A stretch of DNA of 64,000 nucleotides from a filamentous cyanobacterium ESFC-1. Its GTDB lineage: Bacteria; Cyanobacteriota; Cyanobacteriia; Cyanobacteriales; Spirulinaceae. A model generated the notes under the pieces. The model did not search any database, had not been told where the DNA came from, and was given only the letters and a program-made list of their open reading frames with translations. The first letter of the stretch is position 1; every line of letters starts with the position of its first letter. Positions 8,648-17,196 of the stretch are shown here, piece by piece. Made by a program: the position numbers and the translations under genes. The stretch is taken from assembly GCA_000380225.1 (NCBI GenBank), contig KB904821.1:1062680-1126679 (forward strand). Direction: 5' to 3'.

Positions 8648-9121
8648 ATGTTCAAGCGCATTCTTTCACAAGTCAAAAACTGGTTTCCCGCAGAAGAAGT
8701 TAGCGCCCACTGCGATGGCCCTTGCGGCGTGTACGACCCTTCTTCGGCCCGCATTTATGCTGAAGCCGTTGTTTCCATGACCAAGAAACTCATGGAGTTA
8801 GAAGTTCCTGATGCCAGCGACAAAGCGGCGGTGATCAAATACAACAATACCTTCTCTCGCTATGTGGCGATCAAAGAAGAACAAGCCCAGAAAACCAAGG
8901 AAGAAATCTTGATCCTCTGGACTGATTATTTCAAACCTAAGCATCTCGAACAGTATCCTGATTTACACGATACTTTCTGGAAAACTGCGAAGCTCTGCTC
9001 GGCTTCTAAGGTCGAAGTTAGTGCCGAACACGCTCAAGAGTTGTTGGATTCTGTGAAGAAAATCCACGATATGTTCTGGGCTACCAAGAGCCGCGATGTG
9101 TCTTGGTTCACCGCCAGCTAG
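8648..9121 (+). CDS. sodN: Nickel superoxide dismutase
   Basis: A 157-residue precursor. After a 20-residue propeptide ending in VSA comes the nickel hook HCDGPCGVY, in which the mature N-terminal His, Cys2 and Cys6 bind nickel in the family. The rest is the four-helix bundle of NiSOD. The enzyme disproportionates superoxide and must be cleaved before His21 to mature. The next gene encodes the expected S26-type peptidase and follows directly, so the two are probably co-transcribed. The length is normal for cyanobacterial SodN. Confidence 0.97.
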   Translation: MFKRILSQVKNWFPAEEVSAHCDGPCGVYDPSSARIYAEAVVSMTKKLMELEVPDASDKAAVIKYNNTFSRYVAIKEEQAQKTKEEILILWTDYFKPKHLEQYPDLHDTFWKTAKLCSASKVEVSAEHAQELLDSVKKIHDMFWATKSRDVSWFTAS

Positions 9122-9503
9122 GTTAGTTTTTAGCTTCTTGGGTAACGCGAGTTTGTATCCACCGCTACCGGAAAGCAACGGCAAAGAGTTGCTGTTATGG
9201 TTATTGCGGCGGCGGCGACGGTTTCAAGTGACGGGGCGTTCGATGATGCCTCTATTGCAAGCGGGAGATCAAGTGCTAGTTGATTTGCTTGCGTATCGTC
9301 ACAAGCTGCCCCAGGTGGGGGATATCGTTGTTGCCCAACATCCCAAAAAAGCCGAGATACGCATGATTAAGCGTGTGGCTTTGATTTTTGAACAATCTTG
9401 TTTTTTGGTGGGCGACAATCGGTTGGAAAGTACCGATAGTCGCTCTTTTGGTTGCGTACCTTTTGAGTTGTTACAGGGGGGCGTGACCAGTCGCTTGCCT
9501 TGA
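9096..9503 (+). CDS. sodX: NiSOD maturation peptidase (SodX, S26 signal-peptidase-like)
   Basis: Small peptidase of the S26 (LexA/signal peptidase) type. The Ser region is VTGRSMMPLLQAGDQVLV, the Lys region is EIRMIKRVAL, and the substrate-binding box is FLVGDNRLESTDSRSFG. It has no membrane anchor, as expected for SodX, which removes the SodN propeptide. The start is uncertain: ATG 9096 overlaps sodN by 26 bases, while the conserved part begins near LPESNGKELLLWLL, so a TTG near 9153 is possible. Adjacency to sodN fixes the function. Confidence 0.88.
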   Translation: MCLGSPPARLVFSFLGNASLYPPLPESNGKELLLWLLRRRRRFQVTGRSMMPLLQAGDQVLVDLLAYRHKLPQVGDIVVAQHPKKAEIRMIKRVALIFEQSCFLVGDNRLESTDSRSFGCVPFELLQGGVTSRLP

Positions 9504-9611
9504 GTTTTGATTAGCCCTCACCCCCAACCCCTCTGCCACACCGAGAGGGGTTTAGGGGAAATGAGGATAAGGGGTTTGTTGGGTTTCACTTTGTTCTACC
9601 CAACCGACTGG

Positions 9612-9998
9612 CGCGACTTTAGCTTAAATGGTGGGTTACGGCGGATAGCTAGATTGTAGTCATAGCTTAGGTTTTAGCCGCCTAACCCACCCTACGTTAA
9701 AGCTGTCGTGACACATCTTAAATGAGGCTATAGGTAGGGTGTCGTTAGCGTAGCGTAACGCACCAAAATACAAGCATTTTAACGATGGTGACTATCGCAC
9801 AAATTAAGCTGTGTCGAGCCACTACTGTCGTGACACATCTTAAACGGTGGGTTACGGCAGATTCGTGGATTACAGTCATAGCCTAGATTCTAGCCGCCTA
9901 ACCCACCCTACTGTCGTGACACATCTTAAATGGTGGGTTACGGCGGATAGCTAGATTGTAGTCATAGCTTAGGTTTTAGCCGCCTAACCCACCCTACG
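9612..9998. repeat. Array of MITE-like modules between the two SOD loci
   Basis: Four modules in a row: A (about 9628-9705), B (about 9706-9830), A (about 9831-9910) and A (about 9911-9998). Module A has imperfect inverted ends GGTGGGTTACGGCGG and CCGCCTAACCCACC, with GATAGCTAGATTGTAGTCATAG inside. Junctions read CTGTCGTGACACATCTTAAA. The first and third A copies are nearly identical, and the middle one has diverged. The palindromes could also act as a two-sided terminator for the convergent sodX and sodB genes. Before it, 9513-9560 carries a CCCTCACCCCCAACCCCTCT repeat that recurs elsewhere. Confidence 0.88.
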
Positions 9999-10039
9999 CG
10001 CTGGCTACTGGCTGGTTTTGTGAGTCAACCCGGCTTAAG

Positions 10040-10639
10040 TTAGGCTTTGGCGAGGTTTTGGTTGACGAAATCCCAGTTAATCAATTTGTTGATGAAGGTG
10101 TCGATGTAGGAAGGACGCTGGTTTTGGTAATCGAGGTAATAGGCGTGTTCCCAAACATCCATGGTCAACAAGGGGGTTTGATTGCTGGTGATGGGGTTGT
10201 CGGCGTTGAGGGTTTTGACGACTTTGAGTGTGCCGTTTTCGAGGACTAGCCAAGCCCAACCGCTACCAAATTGGGTTCCCCCGGCTTGTTTGAAGGCTTC
10301 GACGAATTTATCGTAGCCACCGAGGTCTGATTTGATTTTATCGGCGATCGCGCCTGTCGGCATTCCCCCACCATTGGGTTTCATACATTGCCAATAAAAG
10401 GTATGATTCCACGCTTGGGCCCCGTTGTTGAAAATGCCTTTTTGGTCGGGGTTTCCGGCAGTGGCTTTGATGGCTTCTTCGATGGGTTTATCGGCCATCG
10501 GTGTGCCTTCGACGGCGGCGTTGTATTTTTTCACATAAGCGGCGTGGTGCTTGTCGTGATGGAATTCTAGGGTTTGCTTGGAAACATGGGGTTCTAAGGC
10601 TGTGTAGTCATAGGGAAGATCGGGCAGTGTGTAAGTCAT
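10040..10639 (-). CDS. sodB: Iron superoxide dismutase
   Basis: A 199-residue Fe/Mn-type SOD. Metal ligands are visible: His in LEFHHDKHHAAYV, His in AQAWNHTFYW, and Asp/His in DVWEHAYYLDY. The Gln in FNNGAQAWNH, together with GGTQFGSGWAW, is diagnostic of the iron form. No signal peptide, so cytoplasmic. It converges on sodN-sodX, separated by the MITE array. A genome region with both Ni- and Fe-type enzymes suggests that expression may follow metal supply, which is not visible in the sequence. Confidence 0.96.
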   Translation of the reverse strand: MTYTLPDLPYDYTALEPHVSKQTLEFHHDKHHAAYVKKYNAAVEGTPMADKPIEEAIKATAGNPDQKGIFNNGAQAWNHTFYWQCMKPNGGGMPTGAIADKIKSDLGGYDKFVEAFKQAGGTQFGSGWAWLVLENGTLKVVKTLNADNPITSNQTPLLTMDVWEHAYYLDYQNQRPSYIDTFINKLINWDFVNQNLAKA

Positions 10640-10784
10640 GCTGTTAAAAAATTTGTGTTTTCCTCTGATCCCTTTCGATGTTACTAAAAGTTAATTTTTC
10701 TTAAAATGCGGGTGGGGGGCAGGGGGATAAGGCGAAAAATAGGGATTCGGTTTTAGTTTTAAGGTTAGTTTAATTAGGGTTTAA

Positions 10785-12044
10785 ATGCAGGATATTTTAC
10801 AAGTTTCTGGAAGTAATAATGTTAGTAATATCTTTAATTTTTTGAGGCGGCAGAAAACGTTTTATTTTCCCAGATTGGATAATGGTTTGTTTCCGGCGGC
10901 GGCGCTACAAAGTCAGGCAGAATATACGGGGTATAGTCATGTTTGGGTGCGGGATAATATTTATGTGGCTTATGCTCATTATGCGGCGGGACAAGTTGAG
11001 ATTGCGAAACAGAATCTAGAGACTTTGTTGGCTTATTTTAAAAAGTATCGCTGGCGGTTTGAAAATATTATTAACGGGGTAGCTAATCCGGCGGATGGAA
11101 TGCAGCGTCCTCATATTCGCTTTGATGGCATGGGTTTAAAGGAAGTTGAGGAACAGTGGGCCCACGCTCAGAATGATGCTTTGGGTTATTTTTTGTGGTT
11201 TTATTGCAAGTTGGTGAATGAAAATGTTATTAATTTAAGTTTTGACAAGTTAGAGGTTTTATGCTTATTTCCTTTGTATTTTCAAGGGATTCAATATTGG
11301 CAAGATGAAGATAATGGCCATTGGGAGGAGGTTCGTAAAATCGAGGCTTCGAGTATTGGAACGGTTTTGGCAGGACTACGGGAGTTTCGCCAATTATTAC
11401 AAAATTGGGCTGAGGGGGAAGATACAATTCCTTTTGGTTTGACGCTACAGCAACTTGAGGAATTAATCACACGCGGCACAACTGCCCTCACAGAAATTCT
11501 ACCTGCTGAGTGTCTTCAAATTCAGCAAAAAAGGGATTGTGACGGGGCTTTGTTGTTTCTAATTTATCCTTTGCGAGTTGTGGGGGATGAAATGGCAGCA
11601 GTGATTATTAATAATGTCAGGGAAACATTACAAGGGGAGATTGGCATTCGTCGTTATGAGGGAGATTCTTTTTGGTGTGCCGATTATAAACAAAAGTTTA
11701 AAGAAAATGAAAGAACGGTTGATTTTAGTCAAAATATGGAAGTTCGCGATCGCGCCCTAAATTCAGGGGAGGAGGCTCAATGGTGTATTTTCGATCCGAT
11801 TATGTCGATTATTTTTGGTAAGCGTTATCAAAGATACAAAAATCTGCGCGATCGCGAGCAGCAAATTCATTATCTCAATCGCTCTTTATGCCAACTCACC
11901 CCAGAAAACAGCCCTTTTGGTGCTTATAAATGCCCCGAATTGTATTATCTCGAAAATGGGCGCTATGTTCCCAATGATTCAACGCCGTTACTTTGGACGC
12001 AGGCGAATCTTTGGTTAGCCCTACACCAAGCCTTATCGCTGTAA
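10785..12044 (+). CDS. Glycoside hydrolase family 15-related protein
   Basis: A 419-residue protein resembling the GH15/phosphorylase-kinase-alpha fold: an (alpha/alpha) barrel with YTGYSHVWVRDNIYVAYAH near residue 45, ADGMQRPHIRFDG near 104 and EEQWAHAQNDALGYFLWFY near 125. Near the C-terminus, SPFGAYKCPELYYLENG and TPLLWTQANLWLALHQAL match the family pattern. The enzyme class hydrolyses alpha-glucans. Cyanobacteria commonly carry this short form, whose substrate is unclear. No signal peptide. It lies 27 bases ahead of an MFS transporter on the same strand, so the two may be co-transcribed. Confidence 0.8.
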   Translation: MQDILQVSGSNNVSNIFNFLRRQKTFYFPRLDNGLFPAAALQSQAEYTGYSHVWVRDNIYVAYAHYAAGQVEIAKQNLETLLAYFKKYRWRFENIINGVANPADGMQRPHIRFDGMGLKEVEEQWAHAQNDALGYFLWFYCKLVNENVINLSFDKLEVLCLFPLYFQGIQYWQDEDNGHWEEVRKIEASSIGTVLAGLREFRQLLQNWAEGEDTIPFGLTLQQLEELITRGTTALTEILPAECLQIQQKRDCDGALLFLIYPLRVVGDEMAAVIINNVRETLQGEIGIRRYEGDSFWCADYKQKFKENERTVDFSQNMEVRDRALNSGEEAQWCIFDPIMSIIFGKRYQRYKNLRDREQQIHYLNRSLCQLTPENSPFGAYKCPELYYLENGRYVPNDSTPLLWTQANLWLALHQALSL

Positions 12045-12071
12045 TCTTACATTTTTAGTTTTTTTAAAATA

Positions 12072-13313
12072 ATGATTTCTGAAAATATCAAACAAGACGT
12101 AACGCTCTTTGGTTTACCCGCCGAAACGGGAAGATGGTTTTTAATTCCCATTGGTACGCTCATTTTATTGTGTTTGGGGACGGTATATTCTTGGAGTATT
12201 TTTCGCAAACCCCTCGAAAGTTTATTAGATTTGAGTGCGACGCAAAGCTTGTTACCTTATACGGCAGTTTTGTTTTTCTATTCGGCATTTGTGGCTGTTG
12301 CGGGGTTTTATGTAGACCGCTTTGGGACTCGTCCCATTGCCATCACGGGGGGATTATTGGTAGGAGTTGGTTATTTTCTTTCTAGTTTCGCCACGGATAC
12401 CCTCACCCTAACGTTGACTTATGGAGTCATGGCGGGGACGGGAGTGGGGACGACTTACGGGATTCCGATGGTGGTTTCAGCCCGATGGTTTCCCGATCGC
12501 AAGGGTTTGGCAGTGGGGCTGACGATTGTGGGGTTTGGTTTATCGCCCTTGGTGACTGCCCCAGTTGCGAGATTTTTGATTGAAACGTTTGATGTGCGCC
12601 AAGCGTTGTTAATTCTGGGGATTATCTTTGCTGTGGCGATAAGCGGTTTATCAATTTTTCTCAAATTGCCGCCGAGAGGATGGCAGCCCCAGGGGTGGAC
12701 TCCGCCAACAATCGATCGCGCCAATCAAATGCGCCCCCCGATGCTGAAGTCGCGCTCGTTTTATGGTTTGTGGCTGTGTTATGCCATTGGGACGTTGGTG
12801 GGGTTGAGTGCGATTGGCATTTCTTCTCCGGTGGCGGAGGAGATTGTGGAGTTGGATTCAACCCTGGCGGCGGTGAGTGTGTCGTTGTTTGCGATTTTTA
12901 ATGGTTTGAGTCGGCCGTTGTTTGGTTGGTTGACGGATCGGTTTGCGCCGCGTCGGATCGCGATCGCGTCTTATGTGTTGATTTTAATCGCTTCGATCTT
13001 GATGCTGAATGTGGGGGAAGGCCAGGTGGGGCTGTATTTGGTGGCGTTTTGTATGTTTTGGCTGTGTTTGGGGGGATGGCTGGCGATCGCGCCCACGGCA
13101 ACCTTAAACCTATTCCAACCGGAAAATTATGCTCGCAATTACGGCATTGTGTTTACGGCTTATGGGGTGGGGGCGTTGTTGGGAACCCTGGTGGCCGGGC
13201 AGATTCGCGATATATTCGGTAGTTATACTTATGCCTTTTATCCCATGGGCTTTTTCGCGATTGTGGGCATTTTTATCGCGACTTTTCTGCTCAAAGAGGG
13301 TCGCAGCGCCTAA
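12072..13313 (+). CDS. MFS transporter, oxalate/formate antiporter (OFA) type
   Basis: A 413-residue protein with about 12 hydrophobic helices. The first helix (LIPIGTLILLCLGTVYSWSIF) and the GAGVGTTYGIP-like loop (GTGVGTTYGIPMVVSARWFPD) are characteristic of the OFA family. The loop-2 basic motif is DRFGTRPIAI and its second-half counterpart is DRFAPRRIAI. Substrates in this family are organic anions such as oxalate or formate; the actual substrate cannot be read from sequence. It is an inner-membrane protein. It follows the GH15-type gene closely. Confidence 0.85.
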   Translation: MISENIKQDVTLFGLPAETGRWFLIPIGTLILLCLGTVYSWSIFRKPLESLLDLSATQSLLPYTAVLFFYSAFVAVAGFYVDRFGTRPIAITGGLLVGVGYFLSSFATDTLTLTLTYGVMAGTGVGTTYGIPMVVSARWFPDRKGLAVGLTIVGFGLSPLVTAPVARFLIETFDVRQALLILGIIFAVAISGLSIFLKLPPRGWQPQGWTPPTIDRANQMRPPMLKSRSFYGLWLCYAIGTLVGLSAIGISSPVAEEIVELDSTLAAVSVSLFAIFNGLSRPLFGWLTDRFAPRRIAIASYVLILIASILMLNVGEGQVGLYLVAFCMFWLCLGGWLAIAPTATLNLFQPENYARNYGIVFTAYGVGALLGTLVAGQIRDIFGSYTYAFYPMGFFAIVGIFIATFLLKEGRSA

Positions 13314-13445
13314 ATAGTTTACCGGATTTTGAGGTGATTGTTGCTTGTGTTTAAATAAGTTCATCTTTTTAAAAGTTCTACTTTCAACGCAAGTTAACTT
13401 TCTTCTCAAAGGGTTGCATCTTCAAGCGCGGGGTTATAAATTGAT

Positions 13446-13720
13446 AATTGAAGCTTAAAAGAAAAAGCTTCCCTGGCAGATTAAGCAAGGGTTTGTATCG
13501 AGTCTATTACTTAATGAGTTAAGAGGTAAAAACAACTGTTAAAAGCCCTGTCTGTCTCGTTCGATAGCAAAAGCAGTAACCCTGTAGAAAGCTACCATTT
13601 CCTCTCTTAATAATTCTGGGAGCAATACATCTGAAACCCGAAGTTCAGAGTATCTCTAGATAGTCTTAACAATTCTTGAGGAAAGCGATGAGCAAGTCTA
13701 ACCCGGTTACTGCTTTTGTT
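13446..13720 (+). ncRNA. Tandem structured element, copy 1 (candidate non-coding RNA)
   Basis: No convincing reading frame. The block starts with the hairpin GAAGCTT-loop-AAGCTTC (13450-13471). Conserved boxes then follow in the same order as in copy 2: CCCTGGCAGATT, AAGAGGTAAAAAC (13521), CTGTCTCGTT (13552), GCTACCATTTCCT (13591) and GGGAGCAAT (13618). A 13-bp perfect helix, AAAAGCAGTAACC (13569-13581) with GGTTACTGCTTTT (13705-13717), closes a branched region that holds a GGAAA-containing loop near 13680. T-rich sequence follows the 3' arm, favouring the plus strand. I do not recognise it as a known RNA family. Confidence 0.6.
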
Positions 13721-13792
13721 TTGGCCGTTTTTTCGGTTAATTGTAAACTTTAGTATCTTTTGGGTTTTTAGGTCTAAAAAGCTGCTAAATTA

Positions 13793-14066
13793 ATAATTGA
13801 AGCTAAAGAAAAGGAAGCTTCCCTGACAGATTCAACAGTGAGGTCAGAAAGTCAACATCAGTAAAGAGGTAAAAACGCTGTTTCGCAACATCATATCTGT
13901 CTCGTTAAAACACAATAGCAGTAACCCGATTCAAGGCTACAATTTCCTTTAATTATTCTTACGGGAGCAATGGCACTGGTAATATTTAATCAGTCCAACT
14001 CTAAGTAAACTCAACTTTAAAAGGAAATGAAGTTAGAAGCCACTCCAGGTTACTGCTATTGTTTTT
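13793..14066 (+). ncRNA. Tandem structured element, copy 2 (candidate non-coding RNA)
   Basis: Second copy, about 345 bases downstream of the first and about 55-60% similar by eye. Same order of boxes: hairpin GAAGCT/AGCTTC (13799-13821), CCCTGACAGATT, AAGAGGTAAAAAC (13864), CTGTCTCGTT (13897), GCTACAATTTCCT (13936), GGGAGCAAT (13963). The closing helix AATAGCAGTAACC (13914-13926) with GGTTACTGCTATT (14048-14060) keeps 13 pairs and shows one A-T to T-A swap on both arms relative to copy 1. A hairpin AACTT/AAGTT (14013-14034) has GGAAA in its loop. It ends about 100 bases before the VWA start codon. It could be a trans-acting RNA or a leader. Confidence 0.6.
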
Positions 14067-14165
14067 GGGATTCTGAGGAAAATCGGAACCGGAAGTTGTA
14101 GCTAATGAAGCCAAGCTATTCTAAAGAGAAATAGCACACTTAGATTTATTGAGGATATTCGATTT

Positions 14166-15404
14166 ATGAAAGTGGGTTTGCAGCCAGTTTTAAACGACTC
14201 CCATGTTGATGCGAATCAACCGAGTAGCCAACGTCAGCTTTCCATTGCCATTAGCGCGATCGCAGACAGCCAAGACCAACGTTTACCTTTGAACTTATGT
14301 TTAATTCTCGACCGCAGTGGTTCGATGTACGGCAATCCCCTCAAAACCGTCAAGAAAGCCGCAGTCAGCCTGGTTGAAAAGCTGAATAATCGCGATCGCA
14401 TTTCTGTTGTTGCCTTCGATCATCGCCCCAAAGTCGTCGTTTCCAATCAAACCGTTGACAAACTCTCGAAAGTCAAACGGGCGATCGAACAACTCGAAGC
14501 CGACGGGGGAACCGCCATCGACGAAGGCTTAAAAGTCGGGATTGAAGAAATCGCCAAAGGCAAAAAAGATACCACTTCCCAAATCTTTCTACTCACCGAC
14601 GGCGAAAATGAACACGGGGATAACGATCGCTGTCTCAAACTGGCTCAAATCGCCTCAGAATCCAACGTTACCCTCAGTACCTTGGGCTTCGGGGAACATT
14701 GGAATCAAGATGTCCTCGAACAACTGGCCGATACCGCCAGTGGCACTTTATCTTACATCGAACAACCCGAACAAGCCCTGGATGAGTTTGGCCGCCTATT
14801 TAAGCGCATGGAATCGGTGGGTTTGACCAATGCCTACCTCATCGTCGAATTGATGCCAAACACCCGCTTGGCCGAACTTAAACCCATCGCTCAGGTTGCC
14901 CCTGATACCATTGAGTTACCCGTCCAACCCGAAGATGGCCGTTTTATGGTGCGCTTGGGGGATTTGATGACCGAAGAAAGAGTCATTTTGGCGAACTTTT
15001 ATATTGGCAAACTCTCCCCCGGTACACAACAAATCGCCAGTATTCAAGTCCGTTACGACGACCCCGCCTTGGGACGAGAAGGCGTATTATCCGAGAAAAT
15101 GCCCATTTATGCCGAAGTCCAGCCCGTATATCAACCCGCACCGAACGAGGAAGTCCAGAAATCGATTTTAGCCCTTGCCAAGTATCGACAAACCCAAATT
15201 GCCGAGAGTAAACTCCAACAGGGCGATCGCGCTGGGGCTGCAACCATGCTACAAACGGCGGCCAAAACAGCGATTCAACTAGGAGACCAAGGGGCAGCGA
15301 CGGTATTACAAAAAAGTGCCACCCAACTGCAATCCGGTCAAGATTTATCCGAAGCGGATCGCAAGAAAACCCGGATTGTCTCGAAAACGATTTTGCAGGA
15401 GTAG
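14166..15404 (+). CDS. von Willebrand factor A (VWA) domain protein
   Basis: A 412-residue cytoplasmic protein. The VWA domain spans about residues 37-220 with an intact MIDAS metal site: LDRSGSMYG (DxSxS), GGTAIDEG (Thr) and LTDGENEHG (Asp). A beta-rich middle region is followed by an alpha-helical C-terminus (about 325-412) with LAKYRQTQIAES and repeated Ala/Gln-rich helices. Such proteins usually act as metal-dependent protein-binding scaffolds. GAGG lies 11 bases before the ATG. The gene follows the tandem RNA-like elements and ends in a heptamer repeat. A second VWA protein, fused to a macrodomain, is encoded at 21054-22865. Confidence 0.88.
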   Translation: MKVGLQPVLNDSHVDANQPSSQRQLSIAISAIADSQDQRLPLNLCLILDRSGSMYGNPLKTVKKAAVSLVEKLNNRDRISVVAFDHRPKVVVSNQTVDKLSKVKRAIEQLEADGGTAIDEGLKVGIEEIAKGKKDTTSQIFLLTDGENEHGDNDRCLKLAQIASESNVTLSTLGFGEHWNQDVLEQLADTASGTLSYIEQPEQALDEFGRLFKRMESVGLTNAYLIVELMPNTRLAELKPIAQVAPDTIELPVQPEDGRFMVRLGDLMTEERVILANFYIGKLSPGTQQIASIQVRYDDPALGREGVLSEKMPIYAEVQPVYQPAPNEEVQKSILALAKYRQTQIAESKLQQGDRAGAATMLQTAAKTAIQLGDQGAATVLQKSATQLQSGQDLSEADRKKTRIVSKTILQE

Positions 15405-15650
15405 TTTGTTCTTTGTTGTTGGTTGTTTGTTGTTGGTTATTGGTTATTGGTTGTTGGTTATTGGTTGTTGGTTGTTGGTTATTGGGCGGGGAAACCCCGC
15501 CCCTACACACCGATTGCCGACTGCCTACTGCCCCTTAGAGACTGATGACTGATTACTGAAAAGCCGACTACCCAAAAACTACTGCCTACTGCCTACTGCC
15601 CAATCCCTACTGCCTACTGCCCAAGACCCACTGCCTACTGCCCAATCACC
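15405..15650. repeat. Heptamer (STRR-like) composite repeat
   Basis: Directly after the VWA stop codon: TTGGTTG/TTGGTTA heptamers, the palindrome GGGCGGGGAAACCCCGCCCC, CCGATTGCCGACTGCC, then GACTGATGACTGATTACTGA and several CTACTGC heptamers up to the stop of the histidine-kinase gene. Same order of modules as at 35541-36030 but without that element's core. Confidence 0.85.
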
Positions 15651-17091
15651 CCATCGGCAGCCAAATTTCAAAGGTAGACCCCCGCTTAACCTTGCTTCTA
15701 ACCTCGATTGTGCCGCCGTGGAGGTGGACGATTTGCTGCACAATGGCTAAACCCAAGCCAAAGCCCCCAGAAGCCTTAGACCGCTTAGGATCGACGCGAT
15801 AAAAGCGCTCGAAAATGTGGGGGATTGCGGTTTCCGGGATGCCGACTCCGGTATCAATCACTTGAATGCAAGCTTGGGTGGGGGTGGAGATTAGACAAAG
15901 TTCGATTTTGCCCCCGGATGGGGTGTAGCGACAAGCGTTACTCAGGAGATTTGCGATCGCTTGTCCGAGGAGATTGCGATCGGCGTTGATGATAATCTGA
16001 TTTTGGGGCAAGGTGAGGATAAATTTTAAACCTTGGTTTTGGGCTTGAATACGCCACTCTGATGCTAATTCTTGGATAAATTGGTTTAAATTTAGAGTTT
16101 TGAGGGATTCTGCTGCTAATAAGCCTTCATTTCGCGCGAGAAACAGTAAATCGCCCACTAACATACTCATTTGCTTCGCGATCGCAACGACTTTTTCAAG
16201 ACGCTGACGAACTTCTCCTGTAGACTCCTCCTCCTCAAAATCATCTAAATCCATTAACCCCACCTGTGCATTACTCAACACCGCAGCGAGGGGGGCCCGT
16301 AATTCGTGGGAAGCGTTGGCTGTAAAGCGTTGTAGTTGATTGCAAGCATTTTCTAAGCGTCGGTTGCTTTCTTGTAAATGTAACTCCCGGTGAGCTAATT
16401 CTCGTTCGAGTTGATAAAACAAATGAATCGCTAACCAAGCGCTCAAAGTCGCGATCGCCCCCGCTAAACACAGTACAATCCAAGTAATCTGTCGCCAAGA
16501 ATCTCGATGTTGAATGCGTTGGACTAACAAATCTTCTTCAGTTTCTGCAAACCGTTCGATTTCCCGACGCACTGCATCCATTGAAGCTTTCCCTTCCTCT
16601 AACCAATCGTAAAGAGACGCAGCCGGAACTAAAACATCGTTTTCGCCTTCAATTCGCTGTAATTCCTGTTGTAATATCAACTTTTGCTCAAATATCTCCA
16701 AATTTTCATCCACGAGACCGCGAATATTTTGGATTTGTTGCACTTGGGGAGGGTTATCTTGGACTAAGTTTTCCAAGCGATTCAGAGAATCGGGAATCAC
16801 CAACTGAGCATTTTTGTAAGGTTCTAAAAATTCCCTGCGTTGGGTTAACCCGTATCCCCTCACCCCCGTTTCTGCGTCCACCAAGGCATTTAGCAACCGT
16901 TGACTTTCCAAGCGGACGGTTTGGGTATGTTGTATCCAGGCTTCATCCTCAGCTAAACTGGCTTTCAACCACACAAACGGCAATAACACCGTAAACAAAG
17001 AGGTAATCGGAATTGCAACAATAATCGTCCCTCGGATGCGAATCGGTAAAACCTGCCAACCTCGATACAATTTGCGCCAGAAAGAAGTCAT
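15646..17091 (-). CDS. CHASE3-type sensor histidine kinase
   Basis: About 481 residues from ATG 17091. Two membrane helices flank an extracytoplasmic CHASE3-like sensor ([19 protein letters not shown] is its signature). A coiled stretch follows, then HisKA with phospho-acceptor [13 protein letters not shown], and HATPase_c with N ([13 protein letters not shown]), G1 ([12 protein letters not shown]), F (FERFYRV) and G2 (GGFGLGLAI) boxes. The frame extends upstream, but that extension is encoded by a CCTCACCCCCAACCCCTCTCC repeat and is unlikely to be translated. It lies about 105 bases downstream of the response regulator, forming a two-component operon. Order and type resemble cyanobacterial RppA/RppB systems; the signal is unknown. 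Confidence 0.9.
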   Translation of the reverse strand: MTSFWRKLYRGWQVLPIRIRGTIIVAIPITSLFTVLLPFVWLKASLAEDEAWIQHTQTVRLESQRLLNALVDAETGVRGYGLTQRREFLEPYKNAQLVIPDSLNRLENLVQDNPPQVQQIQNIRGLVDENLEIFEQKLILQQELQRIEGENDVLVPAASLYDWLEEGKASMDAVRREIERFAETEEDLLVQRIQHRDSWRQITWIVLCLAGAIATLSAWLAIHLFYQLERELAHRELHLQESNRRLENACNQLQRFTANASHELRAPLAAVLSNAQVGLMDLDDFEEEESTGEVRQRLEKVVAIAKQMSMLVGDLLFLARNEGLLAAESLKTLNLNQFIQELASEWRIQAQNQGLKFILTLPQNQIIINADRNLLGQAIANLLSNACRYTPSGGKIELCLISTPTQACIQVIDTGVGIPETAIPHIFERFYRVDPKRSKASGGFGLGLAIVQQIVHLHGGTIEVRSKVKRGSTFEIWLPMG

Positions 17092-17129
17092 ATAGCAGTA
17101 CATATAAAGGTTAGGATATTTTGACTCGT

Positions 17130-17172
17130 GATTAGTCCTCACCCCCAACCCCTCTCCCACGGGAGATGGGCC
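17130..17172. repeat. CCCTCACCCC...CCCACGGGAG palindromic repeat
   Basis: CCTCACCCCCAACCCCTCTCCCACGGGAGATGGG, between response regulator and kinase. Related copies at 9513, 55014 and 61378. Confidence 0.75.
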
Positions 17173-17196
17173 TTTGAAGTTTGCCATAATCTTATG

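Noticed and set aside
13446-14066. Retron or diversity-generating retroelement
   Set aside because: No reverse transcriptase in the window, and differences between the copies are not biased to adenine.
13446-15404. Ro60/Y-RNA system
   Set aside because: The VWA protein lacks a TROVE/HEAT domain, and the RNA-like elements do not resemble Y RNA.
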